A stretch of 64,000 nt of DNA, taken from positions 5,423,603-5,487,602 of the forward strand of contig CM047431.1 of the NCBI GenBank assembly GCA_026168455.1, read 5' to 3'. Positions 20,236-31,450 of the stretch are shown here, piece by piece (within the stretch, counting starts at the first letter, position 1; the number at the start of each line of letters is the position of its first letter). Under the pieces are notes generated by a model. It searched no databases. It had not been told where the DNA came from and worked only from the letters and a program-made list of their open reading frames with translations. This stretch comes from Theocolax elegans (Eukaryota > Arthropoda > Insecta > Hymenoptera > Cerocephalidae). Made by a program: the position numbers and the translations under genes.

Positions 20236-21299
20236 TGTGAATGTAGTATTATTTCAAAGTGATGGTTTTTATAATGCATATTTAAAAATTTTGGTATTTA
20301 ATAGAATCTGTATAGTAATTGTTATTATAAAATTGAGTGTTATGAAAATCATTTTTTACGCACGTTGGGTGAGTGATTGTATCTAAATGGCGGCTCTGTC
20401 AAAATATTTTATACATGATATATGCAAATATAATTCTAATTGTAAAATTTTAACAAATTTAAGTTTTTAAATAATAATTTTAAATACCTGTTTATAAGTT
20501 ATTATAAGAATTAAACTTTCGGTCGTTGTATTTTGGGAAACTCTGATTCTTTTTTGAAGTCTGTAAGTTTTGTCGAACGGCAGGCTATTATCAATTATTT
20601 TGCATATTTATTTTAATGATTCAGTAGTAGTAATATTTCAATGGATTTTTCTTATATTTCATTTTTTTATTTATTATAACTAATGTAATGATTTGTCATT
20701 TACAATATGATATGTTGCAGCCGATTTTCAATTGTATTTTAATGATTTTCAGCGCAAACAATTATTAATTTGTGAATGTAGTATTATTTCAAGTGATGGT
20801 TTTTATAATGCATATTTAAAATTGGTATTTAGAGAATCTGTATAGTAATTGTATTATAAAATTGAGTGTTATGAAATCATTTTTTACGCACGTTGGGTGA
20901 GTGATTGTATCTAAATGGCGGCTCTGTCAAAATATTTTATACATGATATATGCAAATATAATTCTAATTGTAAAATTTTAACAAATTTAAGTTTTTAATA
21001 ATAATTTTAAATACCTGTTTATAAGTTATTATAAGAATTAAACTTTCGGTCGTTGTATTTTGGGAAACTCTGATTCTTTTTGAAGTCTGTAAGTTTTGTC
21101 GAACGGCAGGCTATTATCAATTATTTTGCATATTTATTTTAATGATTCAGTAGTAGTAATATTTCAATGGATTTTTCTTATATTTCATTTTTTTTATTTA
21201 TTATAACTAATGTAATGATTTGTCATTTACAATATGATATGTTGCAGCCGATTTTCAATTGTATTTTAATGATTTTCAGCGCAAACAATTATTAATTAT
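20236..21299. repeat. Tandem duplication, 535 + 529 bp
   Basis: 20236-20770 and 20771-21299 are the same sequence; both begin TGTGAATGTAGTATTATTTC and end CAGCGCAAACAATTATTAATT. Most differences are small losses in the second copy (AAAG to AAG, TTTT to TT, AAAAT to AAAT, GTTATTAT to GTATTAT). Non-coding, downstream of the Helitron F helicase. Could be real or an uncorrected false duplication. Confidence 0.85.
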
Positions 21300-21529
21300 T
21301 TTGCATATTCACTTTAATCATTCAATAGTTGTAATATTTTAATGTTTTTTTTCATACTTCCATTTTTATTTATTTATAAAATTTATATAAAATGTGTATA
21401 AATTTTCGTCTACACATTTACAATACTTTTTTAAACACTATATTGTTAGTGTAAATTTTGTGTTTATTTTTTAATGTATCATTTTCTATTTTTGCATTGT
21501 TTAACAGTAATATTTTTAAATTTTTTCTA

Positions 21530-22850
21530 CTTTTAGCTCTTGAAAGAGCTACGTATAATTGACCATGGCTAAAAATTGGAGATGGTAAATAGATACCAAC
21601 TTGTTTGTATGACTGTCCTTGTGATTTGTCATATTGTGAATAGTCATTGCAAAACCTAATCGAATAGGAAATTGTTTTCTGCGCATGTTGAATGGTATAT
21701 CTTCTTTAGATGGTGACAAAGTGATTCTTGGTATTAAAACTAATTTTCCAATTTTTTTTCCGCTTATAATTTCTGCTTTAATTAAATGTTTCATAAGTTT
21801 TGTTACTAATAATCTTGTTCCATTACAAAGACCTTCATTCACATTTAAATTTCTTAGAAGAATTACTATTGCACCTACTTTTAATTGTAATTTATGTAGA
21901 GGAAGTCCATTAGGTGTAAGGGAATTAAGAAATTCTGTAGGTAACATGACATCTAAGTTTTCTCCATTATCATCTTCTGCTGTATCTACACTTAAGTATT
22001 CAATAATTTGCCCTTCCATTATAGCCAAAATTTTATTATTTATTTCAATTACGTCGTTGTTGGTGAAGGCTAATATAACTTTATCATTTAAATCTTTATC
22101 ATTTATTTTTATTTCGTTTCCAAAAATTTCTGCAATGATATCATTTTCTTTTGTTATTAAATCAAGAGGGATTTCAAGCAGTTCATTTTCTTCTTCATAC
22201 ATATTTAAACGTTTACCTTCACCTACATTTAATAACCATTGTCTAAAATAGTTGTCATTATCTGTCACTCGAAGATTTTCATTTAGTGTCATACGTATAA
22301 AATTCGGCCATAAGTAACTGTTTTTAACTGAATTTTCAATAACTTCAGTACGACTACTATGTCGTATAACTGGTAATGTTTGCCTAAAATCGCCTGAAAC
22401 AACCAACATTTTACCACCAAATATTTTTTTATTATTACATATATCTTGAAATAAGCGATTGACTGCTTCAAAAGCATATTTCGATGTCATAGATATTTCA
22501 TCCCATATTATAATTTGAACTTCTTTTAAATTTTTACCATCTATTGAATTAGATTTAATATTACATATAGTACATTCTGTGATATTAAGTGGTAGTTTAA
22601 ATGTTGTGTGTACTGTTTTCCCGTTATGTAATAAATTTGCTGCAATCCCTGTCCAAGCAACACATAAAAATAAAATGTTTGAGAATTTAAGATAGTCTAT
22701 TAGAACATTAAGTAAACAGCTTTTCCCACTTCCTCCTGGTCCATCAATAAAAAAACTTTTTTTGTCTTCAATTTTTAAATGTTGCACGATAGTATCAAAA
22801 CTGTCTTTGTTATGATTTTTTCAAGAATTTACTTTGACGTTTATTTCAGT
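21530..22850 (-). pseudogene. Helitron F Pif1-like helicase
   Basis: A long open frame from about 22787 to 21549 covers most of a Helitron helicase domain: FFIDGPGGSGKS (Walker A), VAWTGIAANLLHNGKTVH, IIIWDEISMTSKYAFEAV (Walker B), VVSGDFRQTLPVI, MTLNENLRV, and LPLHKLQLKVGAIVILLRNL to [21 protein letters not shown] small insertion near 21640 shifts the frame, and motif VI ([15 protein letters not shown]) follows in another frame down to about 21530. The helicase would unwind donor DNA in rolling-circle transposition. All Helitron F blocks from 25.9 to 21.5 kb read in the same frame, apart from this frameshift and one at 25.13 kb, so this was one long RepHel protein. Confidence 0.9.
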
Positions 22851-23708
22851 AAATGTGCAACTTTTGTTATGTGTTGTTGATTTATCAGCATAATCTTCTA
22901 TAAATGTAGATATAACGGGTAAATTAAAATTATTTAAAGAATATCCATTCAATTGTAGCTTCTTATCAATAATGTTTAATGCTAGGTTTTCATCAGCATT
23001 TTGTTCATATTTTGGGTGGTAAAAAAAGTGTTTCTATTTTTCGTACAAATCTCTTGCACTAATAGGATTGTGAAAAATACAAATATATGCAAATAATTCA
23101 CAAAGAGCAGTAGGAAAGTGTAATTGTGTTGCTTCTTCCAAACATCTGTCCCATTCTTTATCTTCATTAACCAAATGTCTAGCTATAGAAGCTTCATAAA
23201 ATGTAGAATAAATTATATCATCAACAGTACGTAAATCCTGAAATGATGATACTCCCTTGACATGTAAAAGTAATAATCGTATAAAATATCGTTTTCGATC
23301 CTTTGGATTCACTAAATACATTCTGCTTAATACAGGTTTTTACGTTTTTTTTCTTTTATTCCATGTTTTTGAATTATTATCAAATACATAATTTAATGGT
23401 ATTTCGAAATATAAATAATTTCGTGCATCAAAATCGATTTGATTTAATTTTAAGTATGCTGTTAGTGTCGTTTCTACATTTTTTTTTAAATTTCTGTTTC
23501 TTTTCCTTCTTTAAAATACACTTCTTGTTCATCTTCATTGTGAATAGCTAATCTTATTATGGTATGTGAAAGTTCGTGTAGAGGGTATTCTAATAGTATT
23601 ATATTCATTGCTTTCAATATCTTTATCATGAGTTAAATTAGAACTGTCTTTTGATCTGATACCTGTGTCACGTATTTCTATGTTCGCACAGTCATGTCCT
23701 TTATAACA
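22851..23708 (-). pseudogene. Helitron F Rep-helicase linker
   Basis: Conserved but interrupted. 23321-23034 encodes MYLVNPKDRKRYFIRLLLLH, then VKGVSSFQDLRTVDD and a segment typical of the helicase N-terminal region of Helitron proteins. Between 23322 and 23708 the expected sequence is present with several stops, including NYLYFEIPLNYVF, which has a matching block in Helitron D. In-frame with the helicase and Rep blocks. Confidence 0.75.
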
Positions 23709-24878
23709 CTATTTAAATAAGTATTTTATACATTGGACTGTTGAGCATACTTCGACATTAATGTGACAATTAAATTTTAACAATAAATAAGGATTATACG
23801 AAACAACAAACCGATTATCAGCTATTCTATTGTGGTATTTACCTTTATAATTGATTTTTTTGATATCATTTCTTCTTATATATAATGGATATCCTAATGA
23901 ACTAAAAGTTGTTTTGTTATTAAATTTTTTTAGACAATTTTTCGTACATTTTTTTGTGTCTTTACTCATGCAAGGTGAACTCATGTTTTGCTCTCCACAG
24001 GGTCCATGAATCATAAACTGTTTTACAATATTATACAACCGTGGATAGATATCTTCGTTTGGAATTTCTGCGTTTATGAGTTCATCTACTTTTTCGGGAG
24101 TATTAATGTTATAATTTTTATCTAAAAATTATAGCATATGCATGTGAGGAAGTCCACGTTTTTGAAATTCGATAACATAAGTGTAGGCGATACAATTTCG
24201 TAAAACACCTTGCTTAATTACCAATTCTTTAAATTCTTTTATTTTTTGATGAAATACCTTAAATACTAAATCTGGTCTATCAATTACAGTTTCATATTTT
24301 TTTAAATGTTCAGTTATTTCTTTTCAGTTTGGATTACATGTCATTGTTATAAATAAGTCAGGTTTTCCGTAACGATTTACTATACTCATTGAGTCAATGT
24401 AATTTTGTTTTAGGAATCTTGAACTTCCAACAAAATTTGATGGCAAAATAAACATTTTTCCAATTTTTATATTTTCAGATTCTTTTTTCTTGTGTAAATA
24501 ATCCATTACGCCTTTATAATAATCGCTTCTTAAAATATCTTGGTTTTTCTTTATAAAATATAATCTTGATTGTTCAACTTTTACAAATGCATCAATTGTA
24601 AACTGTTGAGAAACTTTTCCCATATTAAGGTATGGATTAAATCCATTTCTCATAGAAAGTCTGTAATTATAAAATTGCAAACATGAAATATTGTTTTTCT
24701 TATATTTGCATTTCATATTAGGCATCCATCCATATCCTCCATTTGGATAAATAAGTGGGTATGTCATTGGATCAGTGTGTTTACTTATTAAAGGAATACT
24801 AATTGGATTGTCATATTTTGAATATATAACTATATCCCGCTCTGAAGTAGGCAGTCCATTTTTTCCTACAAATACCAT
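23709..24878 (-). pseudogene. Helitron F HUH replication initiator (Rep) domain
   Basis: Starts in the Helitron-like N domain: TDPMTYPLIYPNGGYGW, NYRLSMRNGFNPYL and PDLFITMTCNPN. The frame then meets TGA in place of a conserved Trp codon (about 24324), continues to EFQKRGLPHMHML, which contains the HUH-type His pair (HMH), meets TAA right after it (about 24132), and resumes with FMIHGPCGEQNMSSPC, a Cys/Lys-rich segment and SSLGYPLYIRR. The catalytic Tyr region was not identified with certainty. Rep would nick and ligate DNA ends. Only two nonsense codons break a frame of about 390 codons, so decay is limited. Confidence 0.85.
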
Positions 24879-25130
24879 TGCAACTTCATTACAAGTAGCT
24901 TCATTATATATATATTTTTATCTAATTTTTCTTCTAATATTCTAATTTTTCTTTTTCTACCTCATACATCATTTTATAAGCTTTAGCATAAGGATTAACA
25001 TTTCTAATTAAGCTATCTAATTTACTTGACAATTCTAATTTTGTATCTAAATTATTTTTAAAACTTTTTCTTTCAGCTGCAGCTAATTCTAGAACATACA
25101 ATTGCCCATATTTTCGAGCTTCATTTTCAT
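24879..25130 (-). pseudogene. Helitron F segment between Ulp1-like and Rep domains
   Basis: After a frameshift at about 25133 the sequence reads ARKYGQLYVLELAAAERKSF and NVNPYAKAYKMMYEVEKEK, matching the normal spacing element before the Helitron-like N domain. About 30-40 residues that usually precede it appear deleted, and there are stops near 24920. Confidence 0.7.
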
Positions 25131-25883
25131 TTAAGATTCAGATAACTTATCAAAATTAGCTCCAAAGCTTGCAAAAGCTAACGCATTATTATATAGCCGA
25201 ATATTTTTGCGAAAATTAATACTATCTTCCGATATTCCTGTAGCTAATTGCTTTAATTCTTCCGGATAGGGAGGCATTTTCGGTAAGTCTACGTTTCCTT
25301 TGTGACAACAATTAGAAAATTCTTTACCTAGTGTATATTCAAAAACAAAATGTTTAGTATTACAATGTTTACAAGTTTCAGACATATAACCTAAATTGTT
25401 TTCAATAATTATTTTTTCATCAAAATCTACATTTGCTATTACAAATACAATAGAGACAGCAAAAGCTATCGCGAAAATTCCACAATCATAACTATTGGTT
25501 TGAAATTGCACTGTTTCAAAAACAATTTTTAATTGTTGACTATCTGGAAATAATCTAATGATGTATACTTTATGTTCATTTTGCAAATATTTAGCATTTA
25601 AACTACCATAAATGTGTATCGTTCTATTATTGTAATACATACAAATCCAATGACCTTTTTCATATTTTCCAGAAAATAACAATTGAATGTATTCATTATT
25701 CATTTGAACTGAGTTAATATTATATTGTTTTTGAACTAAAAGAGTTGTTTGCATATTAAAAAGTGTACATGATTTAAGGATGTTATTAAATTCTAATATG
25801 TGTTCATCATTTAACATAGAAGCATCGTCGCTATATGGTTCAATCGTTTTTACAACTAATATTTTTATTTCCGTCAAACCCAT
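25131..25883 (-). CDS. Ulp1/C48-like cysteine protease domain fused to the Helitron F N-terminal Cys region
   Basis: 250-codon frame from ATG 25883. Residues about 75-135 fit the Ulp1 (C48) pattern: GHWICMYYNNRTIHIYGSLN gives the catalytic His, and QTNSYDCGIFAIAFA the oxyanion Gln and nucleophile Cys. The Asp usually found in the IYDSL position is Gly here (GGT for GAT/GAC), so this copy is probably inactive. From about residue 165 comes a region typical of Helitron Rep N-termini: CKHCNTKHFVFEYTLG, FSNCCHKGNVDLPKMPPYPE and NIRLYNNALAFASFGANFD. The two parts are in one uninterrupted frame, in the frame of the downstream Rep and helicase. Ulp1 enzymes remove SUMO or related modifiers; a role in protecting transposition proteins is only a guess. 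Confidence 0.75.
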   Translation of the reverse strand: MGLTEIKILVVKTIEPYSDDASMLNDEHILEFNNILKSCTLFNMQTTLLVQKQYNINSVQMNNEYIQLLFSGKYEKGHWICMYYNNRTIHIYGSLNAKYLQNEHKVYIIRLFPDSQQLKIVFETVQFQTNSYDCGIFAIAFAVSIVFVIANVDFDEKIIIENNLGYMSETCKHCNTKHFVFEYTLGKEFSNCCHKGNVDLPKMPPYPEELKQLATGISEDSINFRKNIRLYNNALAFASFGANFDKLSES

Positions 25884-26179
25884 TATAAAAATGGTTTATT
25901 TTACAAAATGATTCACAATTATAAAAATAATATTAATAATTTGTTTCAATTGTTTAATAATAATTATAATTTTTTTTATTTTTCTAAACGATTATTTTAA
26001 ATTTTTTATTAATATTTTTTTGTAAAGCTGAGAAAAATAAAATATAAATTATTAGAAAACAGTGTTTATAAGAAAGTAGCTTCAATGTAATGAATGAAAT
26101 ATAGTTAATATAAATTTAATATTTTATAAATACTAATATTATACATACCCTAGTGGAAATACATTTTCGATGAAAATGC

Positions 26180-26310
26180 TCCAAAGTATGCTAAAAGTGG
26201 GCCAACTTGCGCCAAAAGTGGGCCGATGTTTACCAACATTGAAATATTTGGAACATTTTTCCAGTTTTGGCAAACTTTAGCCCACTTTTGGCCAATTTAG
26301 GAACATTTTG
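26180..26310. repeat. GGGCCAA-type degenerate repeats
   Basis: Several copies of a motif like AAAGTGGGCCAACTT and its inverse (TTAGCCCACTTTTGGCC), giving a weak inverted-repeat pattern. Confidence 0.55.
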
Positions 26311-26454
26311 TATTGATTATGGAATACATTTTTCAACCAGTAAAAAATTGTTTTTCACATGTGATTTCTTAAATTAAGGCGCACTTAATTGCGTTGATAA
26401 TATTTAATATTGCAATAATAATATGTTGTAAATAATATGTTGTAATAATCTTTT

Positions 26455-26675
26455 CTGTAAATGGGCCAACATTTAAAGAATCTGGGCCAACCTTTACACA
26501 AAGAGGGCCAAACTTTCCATCTAATGGGCCAATATTTGCACAAATTCTTTGCTAGTAGTTTGACACTCATAATTCCAATAAATGCAGCGCTGAATAAAAA
26601 AAACAAAGGGCAGCAGCATTCCAATGAATGCAGCGCTGAATAAAAATAACAAACGGTAGCAGCATTCCAATTAAT
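26455..26675. repeat. Tandem repeats: ~20-bp GGGCCAAC units and a ~43-bp duplication
   Basis: 26461-26540 has four copies of a unit near TGGGCCAACATTTACACAAA. 26574-26665 holds TTCCAATRAATGCAGCGCTG followed by AATAAAA...CAGCA twice. Non-coding; short frames here come from the repeat. Confidence 0.7.
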
Positions 26676-26769
26676 ATTATATCAATTAAATATTATATTC
26701 CTAATGGCATTCCATACGATTAAATCATCATCAGAGATGCTGTTAATAATATGTGTAAACCTATATATT

Positions 26770-26821
26770 GACGAAATAGTATAGCCTGATGAGGATGGAG
26801 GATATCCATCGAAACGTCGCC
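26770..26821 (+). ncRNA. Hammerhead-ribozyme-like relic
   Basis: Contains CTGATGA (26786-26792), a stem II of GATGG/CCATC around a short loop, GAAA (26811-26814), and CGTC that can pair with GACG at 26770-26773. This is the order of a hammerhead core. However, the base after GACG is A, not the U needed at the cleavage site, one extra G lies before stem II, and stem I is not evident. It is followed by CGCCAAATAAATA; a diverged version (CTCATGA, GAAAAGTCGCCAAATAAATA) is inside each of the three BEL LTR copies. Such motifs are known from Penelope-like elements. Probably inactive. Confidence 0.35.
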
Positions 26822-27639
26822 AAATAAATAAATATGGTTTGTTCATCAATATCGAGGAAAACCTAAACTACTCCTAAATACACTGCATGGACGACAAAAA
26901 ATCACTTAATAACCATACGATTAAAGTCACAAGGTATATTATAAAATTATCTAATTTTCATTTTAAATTATTATTGTTTGAAATATAATAAGTCTTTTTG
27001 TATTTCAGTATCCTGATTAGTTTATTAAGACTATCGAAATAATCAAAAATGCAGTAGTATTTCTTAATGATTAAGTTAAAAGGTATAGTTTTGACTTTGT
27101 CAATTTATTTATAATTAATAATAAAAATGTTTTTGTTACAGATATAACATATATAATATCAATAATATCTGACAATATGCATATTGGATATAAATCTTCT
27201 AAATGGCATTTTAAAAACAGTAATATTTATTTGAATATTTTATCTAATGTTTAATTAATTATACATTTAATATTTAATGATATGATTTAATTTTTCTGTT
27301 AAAGATGATTTCGATGAATACTTGCTGAATTTATAAATTATATAAACAATAAAAACGATATGTTGAAAAAAATATATCTTATGAAATATACAAGTGAATA
27401 GAGTACAATTGTAACATAATAATTGTAATTTAATTTGATAACATAATAATTGTAATTTGAAATTTTTGCAAAAATAAGTTTGTAAAATAAACAATAAAAA
27501 TTAATTTGATTTATTGTATGTTCCAGTGTTGAAATTTTATTAATTTTAATTACGTAATCAAATGTTATTTTAAATATTGTTATTAAGATAATTTTCTGGT
27601 AATAATATCGACATAGTAGTTGATATCTATTTGTTTAAA
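26822..27639. other. AT-rich non-coding sequence
   Basis: No convincing frame, repeat or terminus recognised on either strand. A short repeat of AACATAATAATTGTAATTT occurs twice near 27413-27457. Confidence 0.4.
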
Positions 27640-27905
27640 AGAACTATAAGGCCCAAAAATGTAAGGTCCAAATTTATAAGGCCCAAAAATGTAAGGCCCA
27701 AAATTTATGAGGACAAAAATGTAAGGCTCAAAATGTAAGGCCTAAAATTGTAAAGTCCAATTAAAATAAAACTTTACAATTCCGTTGCCAATAATGTAAG
27801 GCCCAAAATTTATAAGGCCCAAAAATGTAAGGTCCAAAAAATGTAAGGCCCAAAAAATGTAAGGCCCAAAAGTGTAAAGTCCAATTAAAATAAAACTTTG
27901 AAACT
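27640..27905. repeat. Minisatellite, unit about 15-17 bp (GTAAGGCCCAAAAAT)
   Basis: Two blocks (27644-27775 and 27795-27905) of units like AAGGCCCAAAAATGT. Each block ends with the same sequence AAGTCCAATTAAAATAAAAC, so there is a higher-order period of about 125-130 bp. A 9-bp triple repeat (AACCGGAGA) follows at 27927-27952. Confidence 0.85.
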
Positions 27906-28010
27906 ATAAAAATGCATTTTTAAAAAACCGGAGAACCGGAGAACCGGAGACCAACAGTCGATCCACTTTAATATAATATAAGATGTCTTAAAACATCGGA
28001 TCACTTTTAA

Positions 28011-28159
28011 CGTTTAGAGGACGGGGATTTGGGTTTACTGTTTTCTCTCACTTTTCTATAGAAATCAAGTTTTTGTGATGTCTCACATCTCAAAACTAAC
28101 ACATGTAACGGGTCGATCATGGGCAAGGCCCGTATAGGGACCATCCCGTCCTCTAAAGG
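28011..28159. mobile_element. piggyBac-type MITE (149 bp)
   Basis: Flanked on both sides by TTAA (28007-28010 and 28160-28163). Ends CGTTTAGAGGACGGGGAT and ATCCCGTCCTCTAAAGG form a near-perfect inverted repeat of about 17 bp. No coding capacity. The TTAA duplication is characteristic of piggyBac transposases. A related single end is at 18379. Confidence 0.75.
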
Positions 28160-28412
28160 TTAAGAAAAATATATATATTATATTTTAGATTGTTATGAAT
28201 AATAAACAAAGTAATGTTTACAATTTAAAATGTAAATCTTATGCAATCATTGTTTTCCACAAAATCAGGTTTTGTGAAGACAGTAAAAAAATTAAATATT
28301 ACTGTTATAATAATATCCGTAGGGAAACTGCGCAGTACAACAAAAAAAAATATATCTTTTAAATAAGTATTTCTTTTACCTTTTGTGTGTTTTCGGAGAC
28401 AAAATCCCACCA

Positions 28413-28424
28413 CCGCTGTCGCCA
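28413..28424 (-). other. Possible primer-binding site
   Basis: On the minus strand GTCGTAACA is followed by T and TGGCGACAGCGG, a TGG-type start directly after a possible LTR end. Supports the LTR proposed at 28426-30369. Confidence 0.4.
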
Positions 28425-28425
28425 A

Positions 28426-30369
28426 TGTTACGACGGGAGTCAGTTGGTCGGGATATTGGCAACCGCTGTCAATTTTAATCGTAGTCACCGATGATACGAC
28501 CGATGCTGATGTTGCAAAGTCGCCCTTCAACAGAAATCCCGAAGATGCGGCTGGTCAATACTGGCGGATTCCACTCGAACGCATAGAGTTTTGGTGGGAT
28601 GTCTTCCTTTTTTGCCCGGAGAAATCAAATCGATTCTCCATCCTAAATGGACCTCAACAGCACTTCGGGCGTGGTGCTCATCCGTTGGGCTATGCGCTAG
28701 CGAGCATAGATTAGCGAATAAGAGAAGTAGCCAGGAGTCTTTGTCTTCTGACTCGCTACCCGTGTCCGTGTGACTTTGTCGTAGACGTCCCCACTGACGT
28801 TGAATGTTTAGGTACGGGATGAATGGAGTAGGTAAGTGGCAGGTAAGTGCACGATAAAATATAATCGAGTCGAAATATTATATACGCACGTAAATGGCGG
28901 CTTATTCTGCATGTAGGAAATACAATTATTAGCGACTTAGTTTGCGCGAGATAAAGTAGTAGGAGCTCGCGGCTCTCGAAGAAACACGTCTTTACTGTTT
29001 AAAGGTAGTCGGAGTACTAACGAGACGTCGGCGTGTGCTTGCCGTCGTCGCGACCGTTGGAGTGGGGATACAAGGCCTTGATTGGCTGGCTGTGTCGACG
29101 TATGGAAGCTTCTAAAAGCGTTGACGATGTTCGGTCGATCTCTGTTGGTCCGACGTTACTAGGTACACAAGTACTGATGCTCGCACGGCACAAAAAGTTT
29201 CTAACCATCGGTGGATGAAGCAAATGTTACTTGAGATACCTTGATTGCACAATAATTAGTCTTTCGCTTCTAGGAGGTTCCATAGATGCCGAATTCTACA
29301 ATAAATATTGATTATTTGGATAGGGTTAGGGGGGAAAAGGTTCTTTATTACAAAAATCTGTTGTATATGAAATTTCGAGTCGATCGCTTAAGTAGATTTC
29401 CAGATAGGAACGTTTTTGTGTTTTGGGGCGTTGTTTACGTATGTTTTCCGTGATTGGAACTATTTTTTTCTTATTTATAATAATCTTAAATAACTAGCAA
29501 TACATTCATTATAATATACAAGTGTACATCGGTATAAAAAGTATATATAAAATTAACGTTGGTTTCTGTGCATCTTGCGGTTTAAACAATGAGTAGTATT
29601 AATAATATTCACATAGTTATTGTCTCTTTATATGTTTAAACAATATTGTATATGAATAATCACACTGTAAGAGTCTTTATATGGTTTTAGTCGCCGCTAT
29701 TCACGATGGAGGAGTTGTTTCATACAGATTGTCTCGGGTAATATTGGTACTGGACCGTTTTCGAAACAGGGTAACATCAATCATGTGGATGTGTGTGACT
29801 CATCTCTGTAGTGGGCGATCTATAATTTTGATCATTTATCCATTCACCGTGAGGGTGAATATTTATTAGCATTATACTGTATATCGAAATATGCGTTAAT
29901 AGTAGTAACAATGAATGATATAAGTGTGAACAAATGCTTGAATGGATATATATTGGTTTATATGAGTACTAATAAAATAGTAATAATATTAAAATATAAT
30001 AATAATAATAATAATATTTGTAATAAAAATAATAGTAATAGATAAATATCGCTTTAAACTGTATAGTCCATGGTCGGAATCGATAGTAGAGGTACTCGAC
30101 TGGTGAATACTCGGCGCGTGAACCAAATTCACTCCCACTGCTCCAGGATTCATCTTAGACGGATTTCATAGTGGTGGCTTAAGATCTACACATTACCATC
30201 TATCTATCTGCGCAGATAAATGTTAAACATTTATTGAAATAGAATTATAATTAAAGTATTAATAAAATGTGTGATTAGTGATTCATTTAGATCGATTATA
30301 TATCTTAGTTACATGATAAAAATAATAATAAGGTCGCAATTTCTGCGAGCTGAGCCTTATATCGTAACA
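28426..30369 (-). mobile_element. Candidate long LTR (about 1.9 kb)
   Basis: Ends TGTTACGA (28426) and TCGTAACA (30369) form an 8-bp inverted repeat with TG...CA termini, and the inner end is next to a primer-site-like sequence. The interior has GC-rich parts (28.4-29.2 kb) and AT-rich parts with (AAT)n at 29.97-30.05 kb, and no frame of recognisable content. The length is unusual and the internal region to the left is missing, so the call is tentative; the span could contain more than one element. Confidence 0.35.
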
Positions 30370-30779
30370 GGGTAGAGAAATTCTTCCCATCCATAAGCAG
30401 TTTGGTGAAAGTAGTGTCTTACATCCATGTTCCTTACCTTTCGTTAAAGTGAATTTAACACTTAATATTTATTAAGTTATTATAAATAACAATATTTGTA
30501 CTTACAAAAAAAATTTGTGCAACTCGATGGATACGACTTTTCAAGTTCAGTGAGGAAGATCAAGAAAGGATCTTCTCTCACAGCTCACTATATGATTATT
30601 TAGTTAAATTATTATTAGTGATAATTCATTTATATTAAAGATTAATTTTATCATTTTAATTTATAGCTAATTAACAAATTTGTCACAAGCGAAAGAGGTA
30701 CCAGACCTCCAACCACTGGGTTTAAGCACCGAGAACGAGGTTCATACGTTCGAGTAAGCGGATTCCTCAACTGCAGCAC
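30370..30779. other. Unassigned AT-rich sequence
   Basis: No frame or repeat recognised. It lies between the candidate LTR and the gag remnant and may be leader of the latter element. Confidence 0.3.
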
Positions 30780-31450
30780 GAACGCAATCAAAAATATCCA
30801 TGCCCGTTGTAGTTCTAGACGACGACATGGCAGATCAGCCAAGAATTGACGTAGCTCCAGTCTCTGCGAACTGGGGTGTCTTACTCCAAGCACTGATAGC
30901 CATGCGTCCATGCGTACCAGAATTCGGGGGATTGGATCCCGATCACCCGGCTCGGTTCAGCGGGTCGACGAATATACAACTGTAAATCACGTCCCGGAAG
31001 GCCAATGCATGCAGACTAAGTTTGGCCTCAAGGAGGAAGCGTACAAATGCTAGCAGTGTTACCGGAATCTCTCGCTCTCGAGGAAACCCAGTTTCGCGAA
31101 CTCTTCCTCGATTAGTAGTTCCCTATAGTGCAAAGTACCCTTATGGCCTCCCTCTATTCCAAGCATTGGGGAGAGAAGCAGAAAGTTGACCTTTTCCTTT
31201 GCGAGAAGTACCTACTGGTTTAGATAGTTCAGCCAGATGTCGGCGGGGCAGTACTTGTGCTTAGTAACCATGCTTCAATTCTTACGATTAGCACTTGAAA
31301 AGATACTCCGGCTAGCCACAATCAACACCTTTACCGAGATGCAGTGCAAGGCGATAGCTTTATGGATCCAACATCTATTAAATAACATATTACTTGATAA
31401 AATATATTTTTACAGTAAAATTATCCAGGCTGCACTTAGTTGACGCTGAT
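30780..31450 (+). pseudogene. gag: Decayed Ty3/gypsy gag
   Basis: Frame fragments on the plus strand. 30800-30985 encodes LLQALIAMRPCVPEF-like sequence followed by DPDHPARF, in the manner of a capsid start. 31142-31220 reads MASLYSKHWGEKQKVDLFLC then EKYLLV, matching the well conserved gag capsid block (LYxxxxGExxxVxxFLxxKYLL). 31237 onward has an Arg/Leu-rich piece that may follow it. Several frameshifts and stops separate the pieces. Same polarity as the LTR that follows at 31.6-32.3 kb, so both may be parts of one dead element. Confidence 0.55.

Noticed and set aside
21685..22251. 188-codon plus-strand frame
   Set aside because: Antisense shadow of the Helitron F helicase, whose conserved motifs are on the minus strand.
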